In this document: positions 1-11,339 of the stretch, in pieces
Numbering within the stretch: position 1 is the stretch's first letter
How the letters are laid out: each line of letters starts with the position of its first letter
From: Topomyia yanbarensis
Lineage: Eukaryota > Arthropoda > Insecta > Diptera > Culicidae
Direction of reading: 5' to 3'
Assembly (NCBI RefSeq): GCF_030247195.1
Contig: NC_080670.1
Span: 205,704,546 to 205,768,545, forward strand
Length of the DNA stretch: 64,000 nucleotides
The notes under the pieces: generated by a model
Databases searched by the model: none
The model's input: the letters and a program-made list of their open reading frames with translations, nothing else
Told to the model about the DNA's origin: nothing
Made by a program: the position numbers and the translations under genes

Positions 1-199
1 AAATATCTCCGCGTGATTTGGAAACCGCTACGACTGGGTATTTGGCCGGAGGCAATATTAACTAAACAATCGAACTGGCGACTCAAGCTCACATTCCTGG
101 TGAAAGATCTCAGCTCGATATAGAGCTTTTATTGATTGTGAGGATCCGAATACTGCACCGTGGTATCCGTATATTAATTGTAGTAGATCAAGAAACTTG

Positions 200-1560
200 A
201 CCTACTGATACGTCAAATCCCAGTCCCGTTCATAATAATGGGGGACATAAACGCAGACCACCCCGCTTGAGGGACACGGCAACCCAACAGACACAAAACG
301 ACATTATCAAAGCAATAAAGCGCAACGGAGCAGTAATCTTCAACGACGAATGCCCGATGTTTGCTAGAGTACCCGTAACATCCTCAATAGACCTCACAAC
401 ATGTTCGAACTCCATCGCGGTCGATTACCTCTGGTCTGTACTCGAAAATTCATGCAATAGTGTCCACAACCCCCTCGTGGTAATTCAAACCTTAACCTCA
501 CTGATAACATCCCACCACTCGAATAAAAAACGCCGACTGGAACAGCTCCAATGAATTGTTTCTGCAAAGTCTCATTCCACACAAGGAGTACTCCCCAGGC
601 GGACTAACGGACATCATACACCACTCAGCCGAATCCAGTATCCTCCGGACCATCGGATCGCCCTCCAGGAGTCTTCCGACCCAATACCGAAATGACACCA
701 ACTCTCCTACGCACCTTAGCTCACTGACGCCCTTAGCCGCGGACGAGGGTAAACCATCGAAATAGACAAAGTCAGCCATCCGCTGTTGAAAAATTTGCCA
801 CTTCAAGGCAAGAAAGCGTTCTTTCGAAGCTACAACCGGAATAGTGGGTCTTGGTCTTACCGATCCAAAAAAAATACATAAGGGACCCGAACACCCAAAG
901 ACTTTCAACCAAATAGCTTTCTCTCCTGCATAGGGGAAAAAGCTCGAAAGGAGGGTCAACCGACGGCTCGCCACACCTCTACTCCTGAAGGTCACTGAAT
1001 ATTATCTGGGATCCCGGTGAGAGATCGTAGGCTTGGCAAACAAATAAGTTCTACCCGCCTACGTCACCGCACTCGTTATTGGCAAGACCTGGGAAATACA
1101 AAGAAACCTCGGTCTATATATTCAACGCTTCATCCAAAACCGGAAGTTTCGAGTAGGAATCGGTCACAACGAGTCCACGCTCTACACTCAGGAAAATGGT
1201 GGATTCGGTTCTGGCCGTACCTCATTTCCTAATACGCATGGAATCAAGCATCTCCAGCTTACCCATGGGGGTTTTCATTTTCGTGTACACTGACAACATT
1301 CCGCTCGTTGTTACCGGAAAAGTTAAAGGCTGGGTACGGATCAAACTATAAGCGGCAGTAAATGTCATTTTCAAGTGGGCAACATCAAAGGGTTTCTGGA
1401 TCTCCATCCGAAACAGCTTCCACGTCTGCGCTTCACCGCCTAAGAGCAACAGACCAATCACAGCAAGGAACCCAAGATCCTCGGTATCATAAAGGACAGC
1501 AAAACCACCTTTATCCCGTACCGCCTTTTCCGGAAACTGAAAAAACAGACAACAGTGGTC
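200..1560 (+). pseudogene. Decayed non-LTR retrotransposon (endonuclease + reverse transcriptase)
   Basis: Conceptual translation across several frames gives, in order, an exonuclease-endonuclease-phosphatase fragment and an RT fragment. The endonuclease shows a GDINADHPA motif near 240 (usually GDFNAHHP in this family) and an SNSIAVDYLWSVLENSCNS-like block near 400-460. The RT has a degraded YTDNI block near 1290 (the YxDD active site) and downstream blocks resembling the end of RT near 1360-1530. Frame changes and stops occur throughout, so no functional protein is possible. The arrangement fits the Jockey/Loa/I group of insect LINEs; clade is not certain. The sequence before 200 has no recognisable coding and may be part of the same element. 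Confidence 0.7.
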
Positions 1561-2039
1561 CGGATATGGAATCTTATCTTAGGCGCTGTGTTACTGGTAA
1601 ACAGTTCTGCTCGGTCTATTTAAAAACTAATGTGGCTCATCATGCAAAGGAGAAAAGAAAAATGCACAAAGCACAGTTACCTCCAAAATCCATCAACGTC
1701 TATTCGGGAGCTGATAAAACTACTTTATTATCTGAAAAGTACTATGGCGTGCGCGATTATCAGGTACAGGGAAACTGACAAATCTAGAGTCGAAGTTGAA
1801 CCGTTTATGGTCAACTGTGGTTGAAGGTCAGTTCAAAGATCAAGATTGATCCTAACATTTCAGACATTGATTGGACGATAAAATTCTAACTATTGTATCG
1901 TGCGGCGAATCCGTCTCTGAACAGGCTAAAAATTTTACCGAGCAAATAAATAATCAAAACGAAGCCTCATACAATAGCCGTTAGCCAGAATCCGGGCCCG
2001 AAAGGTGCTGACGAACTCGATAGATATATCTTGATCGGT

Positions 2040-2530
2040 AATAGGTTTCATCCTGCAAAAGCCGATTTCAAACAAAATCGCGGGTCTCAAAGCCTACACG
2101 GTTCCTGTTAGTGGCAAGGTTCCCGATGGATTTATGTTTAGCTTCACGGGTAAGTTCACGAAAAAAATCTGATTTGGCAAGAGATCTGCTCCTGTGAGAC
2201 ATGAAAAGTAGCTTTTTTCTGTCGGATGAAACTATGAATTTGGAAGTATACAAAAGGAAATCCCTCAACAAACGTATTTTACTCTACGTTATGTCTCGTG
2301 ATGGTTCAGTTACGTTTTGGGTTTGATCTAGCCAGCTGCAGTTACAGCAAGGACGTCCTACAGTGGTACAATGACAATGTATTCCAGTTTGTCCCAAAAG
2401 AGCTGAATTTTTCAAATTATCCTGTTTTCTTTGCAGATCAAGAGAGCACTCGCCTCAGCGATATTGGTCGACTGAAGAATTGGAAGAATCAGCTAAGTAA
2501 GACCGTGATTAACGAAGGTAAGCGCTGAGC
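2040..2530 (+). pseudogene. Tc1-like transposase fragment
   Basis: The 3' part, about 2298-2400, translates to a block containing DLASCSYSKDVLQWYNDN followed by QFVPKELN. That is the catalytic-core signature of a Tc1/mariner (IS630-superfamily) transposase in which the second catalytic aspartate lies in WPDLASCHYS. Upstream, about 2080-2290, degraded frames carry matches to the preceding part of the same domain. The expected RPIEKYW continuation after the PKELN block is scrambled, and there are stops and frameshifts. No terminal inverted repeats were identified. Dead copy. Confidence 0.65.
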
Positions 2531-2639
2531 ATAAACTAAGAATTTCTTCGAAATTTCGGTGAATAATAATTATAATTCGATGAATAGTTATATTCATTTC
2601 ATCTGATTCGATTGAAGGAAAGGTTACAAAATACATGCA

Positions 2640-3170
2640 TTAGAGCATTGATGCTTCAGATAAATCGAAGAAAAAAGTTGTTCGTAATAGATCGCTGATT
2701 GTGCTGTGCTTGGCCAAACAAGGTCATGTTCCGAACATCGTGTTTTCTCATCAGCAAAAAATTTAGACTAAACCGTTCGTAAATCTAAAAAATAATCGTG
2801 TTTGCCTAACTGAACTCGCTTACGATAATTTGAACGTTCGGTTTGCCACAAGAAAGCAATATATCCAGTACAAAGAAGGTGTGGGCAGCAGTAATGCCCG
2901 CCGATGGAGACTCCAATAGTGGCATCTAAATAAAAGCGGCTGGCTTGTTATCGGGAAAATGTTTTGGAAGCTACTTTAGAAAGATACAAACATATAGAAG
3001 TTCCAACAAGGTTCGGCACCGTCTCATCAAGGATGTGTTCAAAACAACAGTTTCCATACTCTATTGCGCCGACACAATGGCTTCCAGATTACCCAGATGC
3101 AAATTGTATAAACTTTTCCATTTGTTACATTCTAGAGAGTAAGGTTCTAAAATACTGAAAAATTCTATTG
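2640..3170 (+). pseudogene. Mariner-like transposase fragment
   Basis: Three-frame reading gives a degraded catalytic domain of a second IS630-superfamily transposase. Recognisable pieces are a HVPNIVFSHQQKI block (normally FSDEK, so the aspartate is lost), LAYDNLNVRFATRKQY, FQQGSAPSHQ (normally FQQDSAPSH, second aspartate replaced by glycine), and TQWLPDYPDANCINFSI...LESKV near 3070-3150 (normally SPDLNPLDYSVW). Catalytic changes and frameshifts show it is inactive. It differs in sequence type from the Tc1-like fragment just upstream, so two unrelated insertions lie side by side. Confidence 0.65.
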
Positions 3171-3399
3171 TCCGTTAATGGCTCACAATCCCGGCAGATC
3201 ACATTCGGTCTTTCTAAATAATTGAGCCAAAAGTGGACATGTCGCGCCTAAGCAAATGGATTCTGAATTTTGGATTATTTGTAATTTTGTAAATGATGTT
3301 TGCCTTTGAACGAATAAAACATATTCAACGGGAAAAAAATTATAGCCTTCTAAATAAGTAACACTTCATTTAAGCCACCGTGTAGAATTTGTGCACTTC

Positions 3400-3860
3400 A
3401 AATTAAACCTCATGATCAAGGACCGCATAACAAATTTATACACGTGAAGTCACGGTCTGCTAGCCCACGCGAAAAGACACGTTAACATGCAAACGCTCGA
3501 GTTTTTCGCAATAATACGAACCTGGTCAGAAATGCGAACATGCAGTCGCGACCATCCGCGCACACTCATGCCTGGCAAACATAAAAACGCCCCGGTGACG
3601 TGAAGTCAACGTTACTTTTACGAACTTATAAACGTGTTCTTAAGCGCGAACACACAAACGCCCTTTTCCGAGTGATCGCTGAAATCGTTCACACCCGGAG
3701 GCCTTAAATCCAACATTAAACATCAGAGACATGACCCGCTGCAGTCGATCTGAAGCAGTGTTCGAGTAGGTGACATATCCCGTCTCGTGCAATGGTAGTG
3801 AGTGATTCTGACAGGGAGCTCAGGTATAAATATCCAGTTAAACTAGACCAAAACCACAAA
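3400..3860 (+). repeat. Diverged copy of CpG-rich dispersed repeat
   Basis: The stretch between the transposase remnants and the first receptor gene (3171-4311) has no convincing gene. Its middle carries the same themes as the repeat at 55.4-56.0 kb: runs of ACACGCG-like words, 'cgaacatgc', 'gcgaccatccgcgcacac', and 'gattctgacaggga' near 3808. It is a weak match, judged by eye. The remaining 3860-4311 shows nothing recognisable. Confidence 0.45.
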
Positions 3861-4311
3861 CTTCATTAACCTGCATAACCGTAAAGATCTTTATTTTAAA
3901 ATATCCTTGAAATTTAATCGCCTAATTTTTGCGTAAAGAGGTTTCCGTTTGCCGATTTATGACCACGATGTGGTACCACATTCAAGGGTACATTCGAATG
4001 ATCGAAAAATGTAAATTTTTGACCAAATGGAGATACTGTCATCATTATCATGATCGAATAAACAGGGTACTCCGAATCATGATTGAATCAATTTCAGACG
4101 TCCAAGTTACTCGATCTTGATCCGTCAGTGACTGCGACGTCTGCCCCAAAGTCGATCTCTTTTGCGGCATTCGCGCTACATGCTCAGCTCTCGGCGCAAC
4201 TTCCCGATAAGTAGAGTAGGAATATAGCAAACAATGATAATCCACTCGCGTGATCTACATACACATCACGGTGCACGATGTTTTCTATAATAATGCTACT
4301 CCACACCCCAT

Positions 4312-6446
4312 TCAGAGCTTCGGCAAACCCTCCGAACCCATCGCTCGATTTGTTGATCTAAAGTAAATCTGTTCCCCGGCAAACACCAACGTACTGATGG
4401 CAAGTCCAAGCCCCAACAAATAAAACGGAAACTGCAGATCCACCACGGTTAGTATTTTAAAGTCCGAATCCTGCGAGCTCCTTATTTGATCCCCGTGGTG
4501 CAAGGTAACATTGTAGTTCATCTGGTTGATCCAATGGTTGATGAGTCCTCCGTTTAGCATCCGCAGTAGTATCCCGTTGACCTGTTCGAGCAGTACGGAG
4601 TGACGAGCAATAACGTACGCTAGGTTGTACATCCGAGGACACTCGGGAATCATGTACAGCTGTTTGGTGGACAAAAAGATCGCATTATCAAGAGAGAGCG
4701 TTGCCTTGCGGGTCACCGTAGCAATGGTTCCCAGTTTGGCCACTTGAGCGAGCACGGATTGGTTGGTCGGTTGAAAGATCAACTTGTTGCGCAGCGACTG
4801 CATCATGGTGCTATAGTTGGCCGGGAAAACGTCATCCATGAAGCCTTTGTACTTGACCGGAATCGTTAGACCGGATTGGTCCAACTGAAGCAGACTGTTG
4901 ATGTCTTTGTAGTAGACGGGATTGACGAAAATCGACGAAAGTCGCGATTGGAACACCGATACGAAGATCAGGCTTACCATGACGATGCCGAAGAGAAGGA
5001 GACGTTCGGTTCCCGAACGGGAAAAGCGCCGATAGGGGGCACTTACCAGCAGCATGTAGGTGTCGACGCATATTTGGAGCATTCTACGATACAGTGGGGC
5101 ATCACGAGTGGTATTTGATAGATTGAACAATGTGGCGAGATTCCAACGCTCCTGTCGGGTGGTCGCTCTCAACCGGATTCCAGTACGTAGGACAATCCAC
5201 GCTACCGTGCAAACGATTCCCATCAGAAATAGTAAGCCCCACAAGTCGCCAGGAAAAATCGTAATCGGTAGGAGATATTCGGGGACTCGGCTGGCTTTCT
5301 TGACCAAACAGCACAACTCGTCGGTGTAAACGCCGGAGGTGAACTCAACGTCCCGGCTGAAGTAATCCTTGATGAAGTAGCCGATGAAGGTGATGTCACT
5401 TTCGTGACGGGTTAGACGACCGATGACACCATTGAAGCTACCGTTTGGTAAGAGACTTCCGAAATTATCCTTGTCTGGAGGTAGGTAAATTGCTGAAAAT
5501 TATAGTTTTAGTATCGTTTCGGTCTTTGAACTTTTTTTTTCGTTGGGTTACCTGTAAAATTTAGGGCCTTTACGAAAACTTCGCCCACAACGACGTCTGC
5601 TCCCAAAAACTGGGACATGTTGTTGGGCAGTGGAACGCTGTACGTTGACCAAAACATGTCGATTCGCAGCGGGTACCCTTTGAAATCTCCTTGCGGTACG
5701 ACAGGAGTCTTCCCGATTTCTCTCAGTTCGAATAAGCTTCCGTACGCAGATCCGTTTTTAACGAACGGGTCGAAGGTGTAAATTTGAGCTCCGGATACGA
5801 TAAATAGTCGAAAGACCCCCTGATTTCTCCAAATAGATCTCAACAGCCGTGAAACTTTGTCCCTTTCAAATTGTCCCTCAGCATTCAGTAAAATCAAATA
5901 GGTTCCGGCGGGATCGAGCAAGCACCTCATCAACGTCTCGAAGGTACTGAGATTGGCAAACACTACATAACCACTGTCCTGATTCTGATCCCATATCTTC
6001 ACGAACGATCCGTACGATCGATCCCACTGGATGAATTCGAACTCATCCTCGTAATCACGATCCATCGTATCTGGCGAGTCCGGTGAATCCGACACGGTTA
6101 TGTGTACCTTGGCAGACAACAGTGACCGGTCTCCGGTACAGCCTTCATCCTCTGCGGAAGCTTGTCCGTAGATACGAAAACTTTTACGCTGCAGAATTCC
6201 ACTTCCGTTGGCCCCGCCCCTAACGAGCCGATCGATCTGATCCATCTGAGCCGAACCCTGATCGGCAATTACGATATCGATGTTGTCGATCCGCTCGAAA
6301 ATGGCTGCGATATGGGACTGAACGGTGACATTGTGTAACCAAATTGGCCCGTTGTCGGAACCGTTCAAGGGATGGAATGTGGTGGTGATAGGGATCAAAA
6401 GCAGTTGACCGAGCACGATGATGGTCGGGAGTGATAAGTGACACAT
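4312..6446 (-). CDS. Ionotropic receptor (divergent IR), two exons
   Basis: Exon 1 is 6446-5552 and exon 2 is 5492-4312, joined across a 59-bp GT-AG intron (5493-5551). The join creates an alanine codon (NFT|A) and gives a 691-residue protein, normal for insect IRs. It starts with a hydrophobic signal peptide (about residues 1-22), followed by an extracellular region and a split ligand-gated channel core. M1 is near 383-403, M2 near 462-482 (ending SVFQSRLSSIF, the equivalent of the iGluR SYTANLAAF motif), an S2 lobe follows, and M3 is near 655-678. No canonical glutamate-binding arginine or aspartate was recognised, as usual for divergent IRs. These act as chemosensory cation channels in neuronal membranes, generally with co-receptors. 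The downstream paralogue (6894-9010) has the same architecture. The specific IR subfamily number cannot be assigned from sequence alone. Confidence 0.9.
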
Positions 6447-6893
6447 TTCAACGTTTTTTTTGTTTACTTATTCACTGACTCGACGGTCGGTCGTTGCCGT
6501 ACTGGACAAGTTCTCACGTGAGGCGATGGGATTTATTGCTTTTCGAATCAATGGGGGTGGGAGTTATGCTCATTAGCAGGTGCTAACAGAGTCATTACCG
6601 GAATCGTCTGTGCGAACAAGTTTGTTTGGATTTTATTCGTGAATAATTGATGCTCGTAGTTAAGTTGGATTTTCGGCGGATTGACCTGCCATGTGTAAAG
6701 ATTCCATCGGTATATTTGCCTAATCAATCACTCGAAGACCATTTGCGTCATGTAAAAACTTGTCCAAAATAATAAAAAACTGTGTTGAAAAACGTGCAAA
6801 AATTTTCCTTTGTGACAAACCGAACTGACACTCCAAAACTCATCGAACGCCTACTGCGATGCGATTGCAAAACAACCTCCCGCAGGAATGGAC
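6447..6893. other. Spacer between the two receptor genes
   Basis: This 447-bp spacer must hold the 3' end of the 6894-9010 gene and the promoter of the 4312-6446 gene. A TTTATT at 6632-6637 (AATAAA on the minus strand) is a plausible polyadenylation signal for the former. No TATA box or other clear promoter element was recognised. Confidence 0.4.
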
Positions 6894-9010
6894 TCAATTG
6901 ATGAATGGCAAATGATTGACTCTGTAGTAGATAAGCTCAACGACGAACACTCCGGTACTGATGCCCAGCCCGATCACTAGCAGATAGAACGGAAACTGCA
7001 TATCCAGTACGGTTAGAACCTTCAGCGTCGGTTCCTGAGAGTTTCGCACCTGCTCCCAATGGTTCAGCGTCACGTTGTAGTTCATCACGCTGATCCAGTG
7101 ATTGATCAAGCCACCGTTCAGCAGTCGCTGCAGCAGGACATTGATCCGCTTCAGTAGTACCGAATGTCGCGGAACCACGTAAGCCAGATTGTACGTCCGG
7201 GGGCACTCCGGAACCATGTATAGTTGCTTCGTCGATAGGTAGATGGCATTGTCGAGGGAAAGCGTTGTTTTACGAGTGACGGTAGCGATTGTACCGATTC
7301 GGGACACCTGTGCCAACATGGACTCGTTCGTCACCCGTAGAACCATTTTGTTACGTAGCGATTCCATCATGGCGCTGTAGTTTGCCGGAAATACATCATC
7401 CATGAAGCCTTGATACTTGACTGGTATCTTGAAACCAGACTGGTCTAGCTGTTGAAGACTGTTGATGTCCTTGTAGTAGACAGGAGTCACAAACACGGAA
7501 GATAGTCCCGATTGGAACACGGAAGTGAAAATCAAGCTGACCATCAGAATACCGAAGAGTAGCAGTCGTTCAATTCCTGAACGAGTAAAGCGAATGTACG
7601 TAGCACTCAACAGCAGAATGTAGGTGTCTATACATATCTGAATCAGTTTACGATACAACGGAGCATCCCGTATCTCGTCCGGCAGGTTGAATAAATACGC
7701 AAAGCGGTACTTCTGCGACCATCTGCTCCGTGAAGCCGCTACAGCTTGTATTGCCATTCGAATAGAGATCCAAGCAACCGTACAGACAATCCCCGCCAGA
7801 AACAGTAGACCCCAAAGCTCCGGAGGAAAAATTGTAACCGGCAGCAGATACTCCGGTATTCTACTAGCCTTCTTGACCAGACAGCACAGCTCGTCCGCGT
7901 ACACTCCGGACGTGAACTCAATATCTCGACTGAAGTAGTCTTTGATGAAAAATCCAACAAACGAGACGTCACTTTCGTGACGACTTAGACGACCGACGGC
8001 CCCGTTGAAGCTGCCATTTGGAAGTCGAACGCCGAAATTGTCCTTATCCGGAGGCAGTCGAATAGCTAGAATTTTATAGTTTTAGTCAGTTTAATAATTG
8101 AAGGAGTATCCACAAACCCTTTACCTGTGAAATTCAGCTTTTTGGCGAAAACCTTACTAGCCACCACATCCGGTCCCGTCAAATCACTTTTAGTGCCATT
8201 TTTGCCCACGATCTGATCACTGTAGGTCGATCGAAATATGTCGATTCTCAGCGGATAGCCATTGAAGTTCTGCGTTGGAACCGTGGGTATCACGCTGACG
8301 TCAGTCAGCTCTACCAAAGTCCCAAACGTACCGTTTCTGATCAGAAAAGGATCGAACGTATGAATTCTATCCCCCGCCAGTACGAAGATCCTATACACTC
8401 CCTGATTGCTCCAAATAGATTTCATCAGTCGCCCAACCTTATCCGGTTTAAATTCATCCACCCTGTCCAGTACGATCAGATACGTTCCGGTAGGATCCAG
8501 CAAACATCGCATCAACGTTTCGAACGTGTTCAAATCGACAAACGCAACGTATCCGTAGTGTTGATTCTGATCCCAGATCTTAACGAACGTGTCGTACGAT
8601 CGATCCCACTTGATGAACTCGAACTCATCTTCGTAGTCCCGATCGATGGTTTCCAGCGAGTCTAGTGCCTCCGCGTGTATCCTACTGGATAGTAGTGATC
8701 GTTCCCCGGTGCATCCTTCCTCCGCGGGGAATGCTTGACCGTAGATGCGGACGCTTTTACGCTGGAGGACTCCCGACTGGTTGGTTGTTCCACGGACAAG
8801 CTGATCGATTTGTTCTTCGAGCTGATCGGTTTGATCTTGGCCGCCGATTACAATGTCCACGTGGTCGATCTGGTCAAAGATGGCACCGATGAGTGATTGC
8901 GTGGTGGGGTTGGTGAATCGGCTTGGCAGCGTTTCGGGGGTACCGCCGGGTACCAGTGCTGCAAATGCCATCAGGGTGAAGCAAGTTTGCACTACGACGA
9001 CGGAAAGCAT
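6894..9010 (-). CDS. Ionotropic receptor (divergent IR), tandem paralogue, two exons
   Basis: Exon 1 is 9010-8125 and exon 2 is 8065-6894, separated by a 59-bp GT-AG intron (8066-8124). The join again gives NFT|A, the same phase and position as in the neighbouring paralogue. The product is 685 residues with a signal peptide (about 1-20), an N-terminal domain containing the shared RDYEDEFEFI and WDRSY blocks, M1 just after the VPEYLLP-type motif, M2 ending SVFQSGLSSVF, and a terminal M3 (QFPFYLLVIGLGIS). Identity with the paralogue is high over the whole length, so the pair arose by tandem duplication. The role is presumably chemosensory (taste or smell) as a tuning subunit; the ligand is unknown. 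No stops or frameshifts are seen. Confidence 0.9.
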
Positions 9011-9980
9011 GTTGAAGTTGGAGGCAGATCGGTTAGAGACTGAATCGGTACGCGGGAGACGTTCGGTTTATCACGGATTTATTGATAAGTGGGTGATAGA
9101 ACGTGATGTGTTGCGTGAGAAAGGGTGAATGGGGTAAACATTGTAAGAACTTTCTTACTTTTGTTATATTAAGAAATTTCATGAGTTTTAAACTCAATTA
9201 AATGAAAACAAAATGTACAAACTGACTAGTGGTTCACAAAATTAATCTGCTATCGGACAGCTCCTCATCCCAAAGTGATGCTTTTTGCAATCTGCCATCT
9301 ATTTGCCAATGACACAATTCTGATTGCAATATTGAGTTAAATATAGAAATAACAATTGATCTGAAATTGTTCATGTTATATGAAATGCGACCTGCACTGG
9401 TCCTAAAATTGAAATATTTTAAAGCCATTGAAATGTCTTTCAAAAGTGTTGCTTCTAGTAAACAAAAAAACTGACTGAGATTTGAACTCACAAAAACAGT
9501 CCGCACTAAAATAACTTTCATACGCCAATACGCGAACTAATTGAATGGTGCGTTTGACCCCTGACAACCACTTTGTGCATTTGGAAGCAATCCGTGACCC
9601 ACGAATCAATTGAAAATCTGTTATGAGTTATTTGCTCTGCTGATTGATTGTCATGCATTTTTTCCCGTTAACAAGCTGATTAATTATGTAGCCTACACAA
9701 GCCTCGTTGCTTCAGGCAGCCATTGGCACGTGTGACAACTCACACGCGCTTCGAAGGGTAAATAAAAACAAATCATCCCAATCAATGGGTGGGTGACATA
9801 TCTTTTCTTCTTAGCTACCATCAGAATGGAAACAACGAGGAATGCTAGGAGTTCTCTGTGATATAGAATCTCTCGGGGAGTAAAATTTTTCTGTGAATTT
9901 GTTCAGGGGGGGGGGTGAATTCCTACATCTGGGTATCAGAGACAAATGAGAGAGGATGGAACGGACGGAAATCAACGGTA
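9011..9980. other. Intergenic, upstream of receptor pair
   Basis: AT-rich sequence with no supported gene. It should contain the promoter of the 6894-9010 receptor gene. A short poly-G run lies at 9906-9914. No transposon protein was recognised here. Confidence 0.4.
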
Positions 9981-9984
9981 AGGA

Positions 9985-11330
9985 TTAAAGACTCGGACAG
10001 TCTGCATCAGGAAGCATCATGTATTGGGACGCCGGCTCAGATGCGGATCGGCAACACACCGCTTTGCAACAGAGATGTTTCGTGTCAGCTTGAAGTCTCA
10101 TCAAACCATAGTCGTTGTACGATACAGGCGGAAGAGGGCACTTCTGAGAATGATAAGAAAAAATAATAGGATCAGTTAACTCTGAATTTTGACGGTTTCT
10201 AGGAAGTTGTATACAAGGGGCACATAGCGGAGATCGTGGCTTGCCAGTACATCTCGAACCGGGATATTGGGTGATCTTCCTCGGGCCCGAAGGAAATCCA
10301 ATAGTTGAGATCTGACAGAGCAGTACTCGGCACATGCCTAGACAATATGACAATATGATATCGTGATAACCGATGCCACAAATGCAGATGCTACTATTTC
10401 CGGGCCCAATATGGCGGAGATGAACGTCTAACGTGTAGTGATTGGACATGAGAAGAGACATCACACGAATAAAATTCCGACCCACATCCATTTCTCTGAA
10501 GCAATGTAGCCACCGTCCTAGCTCTCCATTGCTCCAAGATATTTGCCAACTTTCTAGCGTCCTCTGGCGAGATATTAAAAAAAACTTGAAGCAGATTGGT
10601 CTTTCGTAGATATCACCTTCTAAAGCGCCCGCCTTAGATAAAAAGTCCGCTTCTTCATTACCTGGGATGGAATAATGCGAGGGAACCCAAACAAGCGTCT
10701 CTTCATAGAGTCTGGCAAATTCTTCAACAAGTTGAATTTGATTCTATCTAACCCTGAGGCTTTATTGTTACATGATAAAAGAGCAAATGAGAACTCCACC
10801 ATCGAGAAAGGTGTTTCGTTCGCGCTATCGTAAGGCGACGCAACGCGGTAGATCTTCTGTTCCAGGGCGGAATCCGGATAAACCTTCTTGACAAAATCAA
10901 ATATTCAACGGTTTGAATATTCCTCACTCTCGTTAGTACTGTTCCGGTTTCGCATAAACCGGGTCATGCCCCAAAGAGTGCTCATCGATGTTTCTCTCGT
11001 TGGTCCGTCAACGAACCGGCGCCAGTAGCTAAGAAGCTTTCATTAAAATCTTCATCCGCGTGTCTAACGTCGCGTACTGTCGGTAACTAGCGGGTAACCA
11101 GTCGTCCCGGAAGGTCTTATACGCGGCGGCTTTCCCCACGCACACGTCTGAGCACTTTTTGTCCCGGTGGGAGGTCGCCCGCGAGAGTTCTTGTCTGGTA
11201 CGGGTTTAGTCTGAATCGCTTGAATTGCGGTGTCGAGAATCAAGCCATCCAGGAACCCGTACTCTTCCTTTGGAGGAAGCTCTTGTGTGGACTCGATTTT
11301 GCCGGATGTCGTCGACGCGTAGCTCATCCA
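9985..11330 (-). pseudogene. Decayed LINE with RT and RNase H-type tail (Loa/I-like)
   Basis: Read on the minus strand, the 5' part (11327-11064) resembles the region before RT in Loa/I-group elements (ELPPKEEYGFLDGLILDTA). Next, 10860-10690 gives an RT start (SCNNKASGLDRIKFNLLKNL). This jumps straight into an RNase H-like end near 10690-10640 and then 10600-10300, with blocks GRNFIRVMSLLMSNHYTLD and LRHIG...CICGIGYHDI. The centre of RT is missing, so there is a large internal deletion, and stops and frameshifts are present. RNase H-bearing Loa elements such as Lian are typical of Aedes mosquitoes, which is why that clade is suggested. Confidence 0.65.
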
Positions 11331-11339
11331 GTCAACACT

